64,000 nt of DNA, taken from the NCBI RefSeq assembly GCF_937958065.1, contig NZ_CALFXI010000052.1, positions 16,345-80,344 on the forward strand. Reading direction: 5' to 3'. The stretch is from an uncultured Steroidobacter sp. (GTDB lineage: Bacteria; Pseudomonadota; Gammaproteobacteria; Steroidobacterales; Steroidobacteraceae). Below are positions 1-10,861 of this stretch, piece by piece (position 1 is the first letter of the stretch; each line of letters opens with the position of its first letter). A program made the translations under genes and the position numbers. The notes beneath the pieces are model-generated. The model saw nothing but the letters and a program-made list of their open reading frames with translations. It had not been told where the DNA came from and did not search any database.

Positions 1-189
1 GAGTGCCTGCTGCACCAACGGCAGCAGCTTCTTCACATGGTCCCGCGAGGCCAGCTCGGGGACGACGCCGCCGTACACCGCGTGCAGTTGCACCTGGCTG
101 TACAAGGCATGGGACAGCAGGCCGCGCTCGCCGTCGTACACGGCGGCGCCGGTCTCGTCGCAGGAGGTTTCGATGCCGAGAACTTTCAC
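1..189 (-). CDS. tsaD: TsaD, tRNA N6-threonylcarbamoyladenosine synthase subunit (5' part only)
   Basis: The minus strand from a GTG start at 187-189 reads 63 codons to the window edge without a stop. The translation begins MKVLGIETSCDETGAAVYDG, the classic N-terminus of TsaD/YgjD/Gcp, and continues with the conserved segment VYGGVVPELASRDHVKK that contributes to the metal and substrate site. TsaD transfers the threonylcarbamoyl group to A37 of ANN-decoding tRNAs together with TsaB and TsaE. Only about a fifth of the usual ~340 residues is present; the rest lies off the left edge. It is divergent from rpsU, a very common gammaproteobacterial arrangement. The identity is firm from sequence; the GTG start is chosen because it directly precedes the family N-terminus. 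Confidence 0.93.
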   Translation of the reverse strand, partial: MKVLGIETSCDETGAAVYDGERGLLSHALYSQVQLHAVYGGVVPELASRDHVKKLLPLVQQAL

Positions 190-484
190 TGGAGCGGCAG
201 GACTGTTGTGTAGGAAAGGGCCCAAAAGCCAATTTTTGGGGCGCGAAGCTTAACCCCAATGGCAGCCAAGGGCCTCGTAAAGGGCCGTCGAGCCACAGGC
301 TGCCGCCGCTTTCGACCGGAAAAGCAGCGATTTTTTGCTTTTCCTCGCGCACGCCATTAGACTGCCCCGCTCTCAACCGTCCCCGTCCCGTTTCGTCCTC
401 GACCCGACGCCAGTCTTCGGCGCTCGTTCGTCGGCTCGAATCGACCGAAACGGGGCCGGCCGTGTCACACATTCCGAGGTAGTA
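190..484. promoter_or_regulatory. Divergent tsaD/rpsU intergenic region
   Basis: About 295 bases separate the tsaD and rpsU starts, so both promoters should lie here. The only clear structure is a hairpin: CCCAAAA (221-227) pairs with TTTTGGG (234-240) around a 6-nt loop. The rpsU-proximal half is GC-rich and I cannot assign a convincing -35/-10 pair. No credible gene is seen: the open frame crossing it is arginine/proline-rich shadow. A purine-rich GAGGTAGTA sits just before the rpsU ATG. Confidence 0.4.
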
Positions 485-712
485 ATGCCGAGCGTTCGCG
501 TCCGAGAAAACGAGTACTTCGATGCCGCCTTGCGGCGCTTCAAGCGCGCCTGCGAAAAGGCCGGGGTCCTGACGGAGCTGCGCCGCCGGGAATTCTACGA
601 GAAGCCGACTCAGGAACGTAAACGCAAGAAGGCCGCCGCCGTGAAGCGCCACATGAAGCGCGTCACCCGCGACGGCAGCAGCCGCGGCCCCGCCCGCGCC
701 CGCGCGTACTGA
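485..712 (+). CDS. rpsU: 30S ribosomal protein S21
   Basis: A 75-residue basic protein starting MPSVRVRENEYFDAALRRFK and containing CEKAGVLTELRRREFYEKPT, almost identical to bS21 of gammaproteobacteria (71 residues in E. coli). It binds the 30S platform near the anti-Shine-Dalgarno region and helps initiation. The longer in-frame reading upstream is not family-like; the ATG at 485 follows a GAGG-type ribosome site and matches the family N-terminus. The C-terminus is Arg/Ala-rich and a few residues longer than in E. coli. It is the first gene of the macromolecular-synthesis operon with yqeY, dnaG and rpoD. Confidence 0.97.
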   Translation: MPSVRVRENEYFDAALRRFKRACEKAGVLTELRRREFYEKPTQERKRKKAAAVKRHMKRVTRDGSSRGPARARAY

Positions 713-787
713 TAGATCTTCTGCCGGGACGGAGCCCCTCGCTCCGTCCCCGTCGATTCCGACCCTTTCCCGCCGAATACAGCCCCC

Positions 788-1237
788 ATGTCATCACTCA
801 AGGACCGCATCACCGAAGACATGAAGGCCGCGATGAAGGCCAAGGACAGCGAGCGCCTGGGCACCATTCGCATGATCACTTCGGCGATCAAGCAGCGCGA
901 AGTGGACGAGCGCATCCAGCTCGACGACGCCCAGGTGCTGGCGGTGGTCGAGAAGATGATCAAGATGCGCAAGGAATCCATCGCCCAGTTCCAAAGCGGC
1001 GGGCGCGACGACCTGGTCGCCAAGGAGCAGAAGGAAATCGACCTGCTGCAGACCTATATGCCCGAAGCGCTCAGCGAGGCCGAGGTCGATGCCCTGATCG
1101 CCGCCGCGATTGCGGAATCCGGCGCCACTTCCATCAAGGAAATGGGCAAGGCCATGGCGCTGCTGAAGCAGAAGGCGCAGGGCCGCACCGACATGGCGAG
1201 CGCCAGCGCCAAACTGAAGGCCAAGCTCGGCGGCTGA
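788..1237 (+). CDS. yqeY: GatB/YqeY domain-containing protein
   Basis: A 149-residue protein starting MSSLKDRITEDMKAAMKAKD, with the family segments RLGTIRMITSAIKQREVDER and EIDLLQTYMPEALSEAEV. It is the free-standing YqeY form of the helical tail domain of the GatB amidotransferase subunit. The family may bind tRNA or act in tRNA-dependent amidation, but a stand-alone role is not established. Length is typical. It lies 75 bases after rpsU and 49 before dnaG on the same strand, an insertion into the rpsU-dnaG-rpoD operon seen in many proteobacteria. Identity is firm, function uncertain. Confidence 0.93.
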   Translation: MSSLKDRITEDMKAAMKAKDSERLGTIRMITSAIKQREVDERIQLDDAQVLAVVEKMIKMRKESIAQFQSGGRDDLVAKEQKEIDLLQTYMPEALSEAEVDALIAAAIAESGATSIKEMGKAMALLKQKAQGRTDMASASAKLKAKLGG

Positions 1238-1286
1238 TCCGGTCGGGGTCTATGCCGGCCCGGTTGCCGCGCATACTCTTGCATCC

Positions 1287-3047
1287 GTGTCCGGCCTCAT
1301 CCCCAAACATTTCATCGAGGAGCTCATCTCCCGGGTCGACCTGGTCGAGCTGATCGGCAGCCGCGTGCCGCTCAAGAAGCACGGCAAGGAGTACAAGGCC
1401 TGTTGTCCGTTCCACGGCGAGAAAACGCCGTCGTTCACGGTGGTGCCGGACAAGAACTTCTATCACTGCTTCGGTTGCGGCGAGCACGGCAACGCGCTCG
1501 GCTTCCTGATGAAGCACGACAATCTCGGCTTCATCGACGCGGTCGAGGAGCTGGCGGATCGGGTCGGCGTCGAGGTGCCGCGCGAGCAAACTCCGGGCCA
1601 ACGGCCGCCGCCCTCGGATGCTCTGTTCGCAACCCTGGAAAAAGCCGCGAGTTTTTATCGCAGCGAACTGATGAACAGCGCCCGCGGCAAGGACTACTTC
1701 AAGTCGCGCGGCATCACGGGCGAAACCGCGAATATTTTCGCACTGGGTTACGCCCCGGATGCCTGGGATTCGGTACTCAGGTTATTGGGCGGCAGCGACG
1801 CCGAGCGTGCGCGACTGCTGCAGGTCGGGCTGATCATCGAGCGGGATAACCGGTCTGGTCATTACGACCGGTTTCGCGATCGGGTGATGTTCCCGATCCG
1901 TGATGCGCGCGGGCGCACCATAGGTTTCGGCGGGCGGGTGCTCGACAAGGGCGAGCCGAAGTACATGAACTCGCCGGAAACGGAACTGTTTCACAAAGGC
2001 CGGGAGCTTTATGGCTTATATGAAGCTCGCCAGGCCAGCCGGACCCTGACCCGGCTGCTGATCGTTGAAGGTTACATGGACGTGGTGCGGCTCCATCAGG
2101 CCGGCATCACTTATGCAGTGGCGACACTGGGGACGGCAACCACGCCGGAGCATCTGGCACGCGTGTTCCGCATCTGTAACGAAGTGACGTTCTGTTTCGA
2201 CGGCGACCGCGCCGGCCGGGCGGCTGCGTGGAAGGCGCTGGAGAACTCGCTGAGCCAGGTGCGCGAGGGGCGCCAGATCCGGTTCCTGTTCCTGCCCGAA
2301 GGGCACGATCCGGACACGCTGGTTGGCGAGGAAGGTCGGGCAGCGTTCGAGTCACGTATCCAACAGGCGATGCCGTTGTCTGAATACTTCATCAATCACC
2401 TGAGCGCGCAGGTCGATATCCGCAGCATCGATGGACGGGCGCGGCTGGGCGAAATGGCACGACCATTGCTTGAGCGCATCCCCGCCGGCATTTTCCGTGA
2501 ATTGCTGGCCGATGAAGTAGCCAAGACCGTCGGCCTGAAACGCGAGCGTTTGTCGTCTATGTTGGGTGAGGGCGCACAAGCGCCGCCGGCGCCCGAGCCG
2601 ACGCGCCGGCTGGTGAGGCCCCAGGTTCAGACCGGCCGGCGCAATCTGGTGCGGCAGGCGATTCATCTGCTGGTGCACTACCCGGAAATTGCCGACAAAG
2701 TCGTGCTAAATCCGGCGCTGGCGACGCTCGAACGGCCGGGAATCCCGCTGCTGATCGAGCTGATCGAGGAACTCGCCCGGCGCCCGTGCGCTAACACTGG
2801 TGCGCTGCTTGAACGCTGGCGGGACCGCCCCGATGTTGAGCACCTGGCGAAATTGGCCGCTCAGGAATGTCTGGTCAATGCCGCCGGCGCCGCCATGGAG
2901 CTGGCCGGTGCGGTCCAGCAGCTTGGCGATGAGGCAGCCCGGCTCCGGACCGACCTTCTGTTGAACAAGGTCGGTCTGACGGAGGCGGAAAAGGCTGAAT
3001 TGCAGGGGCTGCTGGGCCGAAAAGTCCCGGTCGATCCTGGTGCGTGA
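1287..3047 (+). CDS. dnaG: DNA primase DnaG
   Basis: A 586-residue replicative primase that makes RNA primers for the lagging strand. The N-terminal CHC2 zinc finger is intact (C40, H43, C61, C64). The TOPRIM catalytic core shows the acidic residue E261 in LLIVEGYMD and D305/D307 in FDGDRAG. The C-terminal part (about 430-586) matches the DnaB-interacting helicase-binding region in position and is more divergent. The start is GTG at 1287, at the expected distance from the zinc finger. It lies between yqeY and rpoD in the macromolecular-synthesis operon; the 88-base gap before rpoD could hold a separate rpoD promoter. Confidence 0.97.
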   Translation: MSGLIPKHFIEELISRVDLVELIGSRVPLKKHGKEYKACCPFHGEKTPSFTVVPDKNFYHCFGCGEHGNALGFLMKHDNLGFIDAVEELADRVGVEVPREQTPGQRPPPSDALFATLEKAASFYRSELMNSARGKDYFKSRGITGETANIFALGYAPDAWDSVLRLLGGSDAERARLLQVGLIIERDNRSGHYDRFRDRVMFPIRDARGRTIGFGGRVLDKGEPKYMNSPETELFHKGRELYGLYEARQASRTLTRLLIVEGYMDVVRLHQAGITYAVATLGTATTPEHLARVFRICNEVTFCFDGDRAGRAAAWKALENSLSQVREGRQIRFLFLPEGHDPDTLVGEEGRAAFESRIQQAMPLSEYFINHLSAQVDIRSIDGRARLGEMARPLLERIPAGIFRELLADEVAKTVGLKRERLSSMLGEGAQAPPAPEPTRRLVRPQVQTGRRNLVRQAIHLLVHYPEIADKVVLNPALATLERPGIPLLIELIEELARRPCANTGALLERWRDRPDVEHLAKLAAQECLVNAAGAAMELAGAVQQLGDEAARLRTDLLLNKVGLTEAEKAELQGLLGRKVPVDPGA

Positions 3048-3135
3048 ACGCGAACCTAGCGCCCGGAAAACGATCAAAGTACACTGCGCGGTCTTTTTTA
3101 GCCCGCCCACCCCGACAGCACGTGAGGGCCACCAC

Positions 3136-5025
<1,890 letters not shown>

Positions 5026-5048
5026 GGCTCGAGCGATTCGAGGCGATC

Positions 5049-5080
5049 ACAAAGCCCCCGCCAGGGGGCTTTGTCTTTCT
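5049..5080 (+). terminator. Rho-independent terminator after rpoD
   Basis: A perfect 11-bp stem, ACAAAGCCCCC (5049-5059) with GGGGGCTTTGT (5064-5074), closes a 4-nt loop and is followed by a short T-rich tract. It begins 24 bases after the rpoD stop and is the strongest intrinsic terminator visible in the window. It ends the rpsU-yqeY-dnaG-rpoD transcript. Confidence 0.93.
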
Positions 5081-5184
5081 GGCAGCCTTGAAAACAGCGC
5101 CGCGGTACGCATGTTCTACAACGGGAACCGACCTCCCCATCCTGGCGTTTTTTCGACAGTGAGGAGTTTCGTTCGGAGCGACAA

Positions 5185-5259
5185 ATGAGCCTGTTGTTCT
5201 ATCTGGCGCTGTTCATCGCGATGTGCGTGTTCGGTTGGTCCGTGCGCGGCGCAGGCTGA
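5185..5259 (+). CDS. Putative 24-residue hydrophobic small protein
   Basis: An ATG preceded by GGAG at a suitable distance opens a 24-codon frame, MSLLFYLALFIAMCVFGWSV then RGAG. It is one hydrophobic helix with a positively charged C-terminal end, the look of a bacterial single-pass small membrane protein. It sits alone between the rpoD terminator and the convergent glycosylase gene. I recognise no family. A frame this short can arise by chance, so this is only a candidate. Confidence 0.3.
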   Translation: MSLLFYLALFIAMCVFGWSVRGAG

Positions 5260-5277
5260 ACCGGCACATCCATCCAT

Positions 5278-6498
5278 TCAGCGCGGCTTCAGTTTCCTGA
5301 GCGCGCGCATGAGCTCACCTTTGCGGCTCACGATGGTGTAATCCTCGAGCCCCAGCCACGCGGCCAGACTGCTCAACTGTTTCGCCAGCGGCTCGACGAT
5401 GCGCTCCGGCGCCCTACCGGGCTCGACACTTCCTCCCTTCACTTGCAGCACGCCGCTCCGACGCTCCGCTTTCAGGTCGACCCGCGCAACGATCCGATCG
5501 CCCAACAGCAGTGGCAGCACGTAATACCCGTGCACCCGCTTGTGCATGGGCGTGTAGATCTCCAGTCGAAAATGAAAGTCGAACAGGCGCTCGGTGCGCT
5601 GACGTTCCCAGATCAACGAATCGAACGGCGATAACAGCGCCGCCACGCCGGCCACCTTGGAGGCGCGAGGGATCTTTGCTTCGTGATGCAAATAGCCCTG
5701 CTGCTTCCAGCCTTCCACGCTGACGGGCACCAGCCTCCCCGCTTCCACCAGCTCGCTCACTCGCGTTGCCGCCTCTTTCGCTGGAAGCCGAAAGTAATCG
5801 CGCAGATCGCGCGCTGTGGCGACCCCCATGGCTCGGGCACCAATCATCATCAGCTCGCGTTGTGCGTGCTCTCGCGCCGGCACAGGCGCGTTTCGCACCG
5901 ATTCAGGCAACACGCGCTCGGGCACGTCATAGAGCCGCTCGAAATTCCGCCGACGCGCGGTAGTCAGCTCCCCGATCCAGAACAGCCATTCCAGGATTTC
6001 CTTGCCCTGACTCCAGCCCCACCAGCTGCCTTTGGATTTGCCCGCATCCCTCAATTCACTCGCACCCAGCGGGCCGCGCTGGCGGATCTGCTCCAGAGCC
6101 GCATTCACCAGCTCGCGATGACTGGTTGCATAGCGCTTGAGTCGCCCCCAGGTGCCGACGCCCTGGCGCGCATCGTCCATGCGCCAGCGGAACAATGGAT
6201 ATGCTTCGACGGGCAGCAGCGAAGCTTCGTGGCCCCAATATTCGAACAGCAAGCGCTCGTCGTAGGCCGCGCGTTCGAGCAGCGCGCTATCGTATGAGCC
6301 ACGACGCGAGAAGACGGGCAGGTAGTGAGAACGAACCAGGACGTTGACGGAGTCCATCTGTACGACGCCCAACCGTCGCACGATGCCTGCCAGCGCCTTG
6401 CCGCTCCTCGGTGGCGCTCCCGCCGAAAGGAATTGCTGTGCCTCCAACGCCAGCCGTCGCGCTTCCTCGATCGAGAGTGAATCCTTCGCCGCGCCCAT
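5278..6498 (-). CDS. YcaQ/AlkX-type winged-helix DNA glycosylase
   Basis: A protein of about 406 residues of the HTH_42 (YcaQ/AlkZ) family, tandem winged-helix DNA glycosylases that remove bulky alkylated bases and unhook interstrand crosslinks. The segment LGVVQMDSVNVLVRSHYLPV carries the catalytic QxD form (QMD) of the AlkX/YcaQ subgroup rather than the QxQ of AlkZ. The family segment FEYWGHEASLLPVEAYPLFRW follows. Candidate starts are at 6546 (TTG), 6510 and 6498 (ATG); I chose 6498 because the extra residues look unlike the family, but none has a strong ribosome site. It is convergent with the rpoD operon. Confidence 0.85.
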   Translation of the reverse strand: MGAAKDSLSIEEARRLALEAQQFLSAGAPPRSGKALAGIVRRLGVVQMDSVNVLVRSHYLPVFSRRGSYDSALLERAAYDERLLFEYWGHEASLLPVEAYPLFRWRMDDARQGVGTWGRLKRYATSHRELVNAALEQIRQRGPLGASELRDAGKSKGSWWGWSQGKEILEWLFWIGELTTARRRNFERLYDVPERVLPESVRNAPVPAREHAQRELMMIGARAMGVATARDLRDYFRLPAKEAATRVSELVEAGRLVPVSVEGWKQQGYLHHEAKIPRASKVAGVAALLSPFDSLIWERQRTERLFDFHFRLEIYTPMHKRVHGYYVLPLLLGDRIVARVDLKAERRSGVLQVKGGSVEPGRAPERIVEPLAKQLSSLAAWLGLEDYTIVSRKGELMRALRKLKPR

Positions 6499-6582
6499 GA
6501 AGCCACGCATCCGACGACAATCAGGAAGCGCGCAGTGTAGCCGCAAACCCTGACTGTGCCCGCCGCTTTTGGGCGCGTGAGA

Positions 6583-7686
6583 TCACATGGCGTGCGATGT
6601 AGCGCTGACGGCGACGTTGGCCGGACGGGGTTGTTTGAAACGCCACCACGCCTGCGCGGCCTGATAATGATCCAGGCGCACGGCCTCGCCGATGCGCGGC
6701 ATCGTGAGACGAACGCCCTGCTGCGCCGACAGTGCCAGCATCTGTTCCATGGGCTCGTCCCACGAATGAAAGGCCAGGTCGAAGGTGGCGTTATGAATCG
6801 GCAGCAGCCAGTCGCCGCGCAGATCACGGTGCGCCTGCATGACTTGTTCGGGAAGCATGTGCACGCCTTCCCATCGCTCGTCGTACGCGCCCGCTTCCAG
6901 CAACGTCAGATCGAACGGCCCGTGGCGGCGTCCGATCTCGGCGAAGCCGTCGAAATAACCGGTGTCGCCGCTGAAGAAAATGCGATGCGTGCCGGTGTAG
7001 ATCGACCACGACGCCCATAAGGTCGGGTTCTGCGTAAAGAAGCTGCGGCCCGAGAAATGCTGGGCCGGCGTCGCGGTGAATTGAATGCCCTCCACCTCGA
7101 CGGTCTGCCACCAGTCGAGCTGCTGGACCTTGTGGGCCGGGATGCCCCAGCGAATCAGATGATCGCCCACACCCAGCGGGGCCAGAAACATCTTCGTCCG
7201 GGCCGCGAGCTGCACGACCGTATCGCGATCCAGATGATCGAAATGATCGTGCGACAGCACCACCGCGGCGAGCGGCGGCAGTTCTTCGAGCGGGATCGGC
7301 GTCGGCGTGAAACGTTTCGGGCCGGCCCATTGCACCGGCGAGGCGCGCTCGGCAAACACCGGATCGGTGATCCAGAAGTTGCCGTTGAACTTCATCAGCA
7401 CGGTCGAATGGCCGAGCCGCCAGATCGAGCCTTCGGCAGCCTGGCGCAACTGCTCTCCCGTCAACGGCGCGACGGGCAAGGCGCGAGGCGGCACGGTGCT
7501 GCTCGCATCCTTGAACATGAACTGCCACCACAGTTTCAGCACCTGCCAGCCACCCGGCCGCTTCGATGCCGCGGCGTTGTGGAACTGACCATCGCGAAAC
7601 TGAGCCGATCGATGCACCGGCTGATGACCGCAGGCTGCGCTCATAGCGACCACTCCCAATAGCAACACCCGTCCAAGAAGGCGCAT
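6583..7686 (-). CDS. Metallo-beta-lactamase-fold hydrolase, lipoprotein (NAPE-PLD/UlaG-like)
   Basis: A 367-residue protein with an N-terminal lipoprotein signal (basic start, hydrophobic stretch, lipobox SAAC with C19), so probably membrane-anchored facing the periplasm. The metal-binding HxHxDH motif is present (H146, H148, D150, H151 in LSHDHFDHLD), followed by FFSGDTGYFDGF and a late histidine in LLPIHNATF. The sequence GSIWRLGHSTVLMKFNGNFW matches the NAPE-phospholipase D/L-ascorbate-6-phosphate lactonase-like branch. Substrate cannot be told; a phospholipid or lactone ester is plausible. It is transcribed alone, between the DASS transporter and the glycosylase. Confidence 0.85.
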   Translation of the reverse strand: MRLLGRVLLLGVVAMSAACGHQPVHRSAQFRDGQFHNAAASKRPGGWQVLKLWWQFMFKDASSTVPPRALPVAPLTGEQLRQAAEGSIWRLGHSTVLMKFNGNFWITDPVFAERASPVQWAGPKRFTPTPIPLEELPPLAAVVLSHDHFDHLDRDTVVQLAARTKMFLAPLGVGDHLIRWGIPAHKVQQLDWWQTVEVEGIQFTATPAQHFSGRSFFTQNPTLWASWSIYTGTHRIFFSGDTGYFDGFAEIGRRHGPFDLTLLEAGAYDERWEGVHMLPEQVMQAHRDLRGDWLLPIHNATFDLAFHSWDEPMEQMLALSAQQGVRLTMPRIGEAVRLDHYQAAQAWWRFKQPRPANVAVSATSHAM

Positions 7687-7770
7687 GGACAGTATCTTGC
7701 CCCGGCAGACTTAGCTCAGAGTTAGGCGAAGCTGGCGGATTCTTGCCTGTTCCCGCAAGTCATCGGCGCT

Positions 7771-9606
7771 TCAGCCCAGGGGATAGAACTGCGGCAGCAC
7801 CCAGGTCAGCGCCAGCCACATGATCAGGGTCAGCGGCAGACCGACACGCAGGAAATCGCCGAACGAATAACCGCCGGCGCTGTAGACCAGCAGATTGCAG
7901 TTGTCCGCCATGGGCGTCGCGTAGCCCATGTTCACGCCGAACAGGACCGCCAGCACGAATGGCTCGGGCGCGAGGCCCAGCTGCCTGGCCAGCTCGATCG
8001 CGATGGGAGTGCCGATGACGGCGGCGGCACTGTTGGAGATCACGCTGCTCATCATCGCCATGAACAGCATCGTCGCGCTCAACACCGCCAGCGGCGGCAA
8101 CGACTTCGCCAGCAAGGCGCCCACTTGCGCGATGAACGCAGCGCCGCCCGTTGTCACCAACGCGAGACTCAAGGCCAGGCTCGCCACCGTCAGCAGGATC
8201 ATCGAGGAGTCCAGCGCGCGCGTGGCGTGACGCCATTTCAAACAGCCGGTCGTGACCATCAGCAACACGCCGCAAATCGCGGCAATCGCGACCGGCGCGA
8301 TCCGCAACGATGCGATCGCGATGATGCCGGCCATGATGGCCAGCGCCAGCGGCGCCTTGGCGGTCAGCGGCACATTGCTGGTCGCGTCGAGCACCAGCAT
8401 TTCACTGCGCCGCTTGAGCGCTTCGATCTGCTCCGCCGGCCCCTGCACCAGCAGCACGTCGCCGACACCCAGGCGCAAGTCCCGCAGCGGCGTCGATTGG
8501 CTCAGCGGCTGCTCTTCGCCGGGCCGATGCACCGCCAGAGGAATCAGCTGGTAATGCCAATCGAAATTGGCCTGCTCCAGCGTGCGATCCCGCAGCGGCG
8601 AAGCCGGCGTCAGCACCAGCTCGGCGGTCTGCTGGTCCGGCGCTGTGAGCGGATGTTCCGGATCGACGCGCACGTTGCCGGAAAACAGCGTCGCTCCCAG
8701 AACGCGCGAATACTCCATCAGATGTTCCGACGTATCGCGCACCGCCAGTTCATCGCCGGCCCGCAACACCACGTCCGGCAGCGGCGATATCACCAGCTCC
8801 GCAGAGCGCCGCACCGAGACCACCGACATCTCTCCCTGCGTGAGCTTCTTGGCGTCGGCGAGTGTCTTGCCGACCACCGGGCTCGATTCCGTGATATGCA
8901 GCTGCGCATCGAAGATGCGGGGCGACGTATCGGCCAGCGATGGTTGCTTGTCGGGCAGCAGTCTCGGCGCAACGAGCCACAGGAACAGCAGCCCCGGAAT
9001 CGCCGCCAGCGACGCCGGCGCGATGAAGTCGAACATATGGAACCGTTCGATCCCGAGGCTCGCCGCACTGCCGATCACCAGCAGGTTCAGGGAGGTGCCG
9101 ATCGGCGTTCCCATGCCGCCGATCTGCGATGCGAAGGTCATGGGCATGAGCAGCTTCGAGGGCGACATGCTCGAGCGCATGGCCACCGCCGTGAGGATGG
9201 GGATCATCAACACCACCTGAGGCGTGTTGTTCATGAACGCGCTGACGAACGCCGTCACGATGATCACGACGCCCATCGCCAGCAGCGGACTGAACTGCCA
9301 GACCCGATGCACGATGCGCCCGATCGGCGCGAGTGCACCGGTCGCGACCAGCCCCTGGCTGGCCATCACCAGCGCGCAGATCGAAATCAATGCCTCGTTG
9401 CCGAAGCCCGCGAAGAAGCGGATGGGATCGAGCTCGCCCTGCGGGCCCTGGTACGGAAACAGACTGAAGCCGATGGCCAGGATGGCGACCACCAGCAGGC
9501 TGGAGGTCTCGATGGGGATGGAGTTGCGCGAGAAGAGATAGAGCGCAACCAGCGTCAGCAGCATGACAGCGATCGCGTGCGGGTCGGGCATGGGGATCGG
9601 TGTCAT
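7771..9606 (-). CDS. SLC13/DASS-family transporter with two central TrkA-C (RCK_C) domains
   Basis: About 611 residues. The two hydrophobic halves (about 8-205 and 415-610) flank a soluble centre holding two TrkA-C-like regions, each with the pattern DVVLRAGDELAVRDTSEHL or DLRLGVGDVLLVQGPAEQ. The membrane part carries DASS-type motifs: AFMNNTPQVVLMIPI, GGMGTPIGTSLN and, in the second half, SVISNSAAAVIGTPIA. Such proteins are sodium-coupled carriers for dicarboxylates, sulfate or related anions; the RCK_C-containing branch is often annotated as a sulfate or citrate transporter, but the substrate is unknown. ATG at 9606 is preferred over TTG nine bases upstream. Confidence 0.87.
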   Translation of the reverse strand: MTPIPMPDPHAIAVMLLTLVALYLFSRNSIPIETSSLLVVAILAIGFSLFPYQGPQGELDPIRFFAGFGNEALISICALVMASQGLVATGALAPIGRIVHRVWQFSPLLAMGVVIIVTAFVSAFMNNTPQVVLMIPILTAVAMRSSMSPSKLLMPMTFASQIGGMGTPIGTSLNLLVIGSAASLGIERFHMFDFIAPASLAAIPGLLFLWLVAPRLLPDKQPSLADTSPRIFDAQLHITESSPVVGKTLADAKKLTQGEMSVVSVRRSAELVISPLPDVVLRAGDELAVRDTSEHLMEYSRVLGATLFSGNVRVDPEHPLTAPDQQTAELVLTPASPLRDRTLEQANFDWHYQLIPLAVHRPGEEQPLSQSTPLRDLRLGVGDVLLVQGPAEQIEALKRRSEMLVLDATSNVPLTAKAPLALAIMAGIIAIASLRIAPVAIAAICGVLLMVTTGCLKWRHATRALDSSMILLTVASLALSLALVTTGGAAFIAQVGALLAKSLPPLAVLSATMLFMAMMSSVISNSAAAVIGTPIAIELARQLGLAPEPFVLAVLFGVNMGYATPMADNCNLLVYSAGGYSFGDFLRVGLPLTLIMWLALTWVLPQFYPLG

Positions 9607-9816
9607 CGCGCTCAAATGAGCGACTTTACATCATGGTTCCATTCCGGTCACACGCCGCGAGCGGGAGCTGGGTTGGCAGGCCCCGCGGTCGGGCTGGATT
9701 ACGGTAAGTTGCGAGATTTCAGAGCGCTTGCGACTCGCGTGTGTGAACTGCGTTGCAGGTTCAGCCACGCGGCTCTGGCAGCATCCCCGGGTCGAAGTCG
9801 AACGAGGGCCGAACAC

Positions 9817-10086
9817 ATGAACCCCATCGCGGAGATCTCCATCGATCTCACGGCCCAGGAGCTGACCGATCCCTCGACCATCGCCCCCAGCGAAATCGAA
9901 GTCGACGACATCTGCGAGTTCGACCCGCTGCTCAAGCCCTTGCCGGCCGCCAACAACGACGGCGCGGTGCTGTCCCCCGCCGATCCGCTGCCCGATCCGG
10001 CGCTCGACGACGACACGATCGAAGTGGAGATCGAGCTGAACGCCGAGCAGATGGATGCGATGCTGAGCGGGCTGCCGATTCGCTGA
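9817..10086 (+). CDS. Acidic 89-residue hypothetical protein
   Basis: ATG at 9817 follows a GAGGG ribosome site and opens an 89-codon frame, MNPIAEISIDLTAQELTDPS onward. It is extremely acidic, with clusters such as SEIEVDDICEFD and ALDDDTIEVEIELN, has one cysteine and no membrane segment. Composition and site favour this frame over the antisense readings. It is probably a small cytosolic protein with disordered acidic parts. I recognise no family. It stands alone between divergent and convergent neighbours, so context gives no function. Confidence 0.55.
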   Translation: MNPIAEISIDLTAQELTDPSTIAPSEIEVDDICEFDPLLKPLPAANNDGAVLSPADPLPDPALDDDTIEVEIELNAEQMDAMLSGLPIR

Positions 10087-10143
10087 GCGGGCGGGGCCTG
10101 CGCATCCCTGCGCTCCCGGCATGGCGGGCGTCCCGCTCAGGAG

Positions 10144-10734
10144 TTACATGTTCGGGCGGCCCGGATACTGGCGCATCAGCTCGGTCACCACGCCATTGAT
10201 GGCCGCCTTGGGATTCTGCAGCTCATCCTCGCTCACGCGACCTTCGGCCACGCCTTCCCACACCAGCTGCTTCTTCTCGGCATCGACGATGTCGATGTTC
10301 AGCGTGCCGATCTTGTAGGTGACCGTGCGATCTTCGTCATACAGCGGCCAGGCGCTATACAGGCCGTAACGATAGCCGTAATAGCCATAGCCCAGCGACG
10401 CGGTCGGCCCCGGGCGCAGCTCGGTGCGCTCGCGCGTGTTCATGAAGAAATTCACCAGCAGGTCCGGATGATCCTCGCTGTACTTGTAACCGCGGGCTTC
10501 CATCTGCGAGGACATCGCGCTCTTCAGGTAGCTGGTGACCAGCGTCGAATAGCCGCCCCGGTCGGTGCCGGTTTCCTTGGGAAATCCGTAAGTGCGATAG
10601 ACGGAAAAGTCCGCCGCCTTGTCATAGTCGATGCGGGTCTTGGGGCCGCTGGTGGTGGCACAGCCGGCGGCGAACAGGGCCGCGGTCAGCGCCAAGGCGG
10701 CCGCCACCCTTGTAAAAAACGGTTTGCAGGACAT
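10144..10734 (-). CDS. DUF4136 domain-containing lipoprotein
   Basis: About 196 residues with a lipoprotein signal (basic start, hydrophobic run, lipobox FAAGC with C25). The mature part has the DUF4136 pattern: RIDYDKAADFSVYRTYGFP near the start, DLLVNFFMN in the middle, a Tyr/Gly-rich stretch (GYGYYGYRYG), then GTLNIDIVDAEKKQLVWEGV and GRVSEDELQNP. Function is unknown; these are periplasm-facing envelope lipoproteins. The start at 10734 is chosen because GAGG lies upstream and it gives a compact signal; ATGs at 10755 and 10758 are alternatives. Confidence 0.85.
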   Translation of the reverse strand: MSCKPFFTRVAAALALTAALFAAGCATTSGPKTRIDYDKAADFSVYRTYGFPKETGTDRGGYSTLVTSYLKSAMSSQMEARGYKYSEDHPDLLVNFFMNTRERTELRPGPTASLGYGYYGYRYGLYSAWPLYDEDRTVTYKIGTLNIDIVDAEKKQLVWEGVAEGRVSEDELQNPKAAINGVVTELMRQYPGRPNM

Positions 10735-10861
10735 GATGGAGTACCTCGTACGCATCATCTTACTTGATTAGTCGAATCGTCCCGGTTCGAGTTCCGACGC
10801 GACGTGTTACCAAATGTTCATCCCTGGGCCCTATATGGCGGCTGAACCGGCGCTCACAAGG

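Noticed and set aside
10084..10139. Inverted repeat TGAGCGGG/CCCGCTCA between convergent genes as a terminator
   Set aside because: The arms are 40 bases apart, and no T-tract follows; it could form only a weak cruciform.
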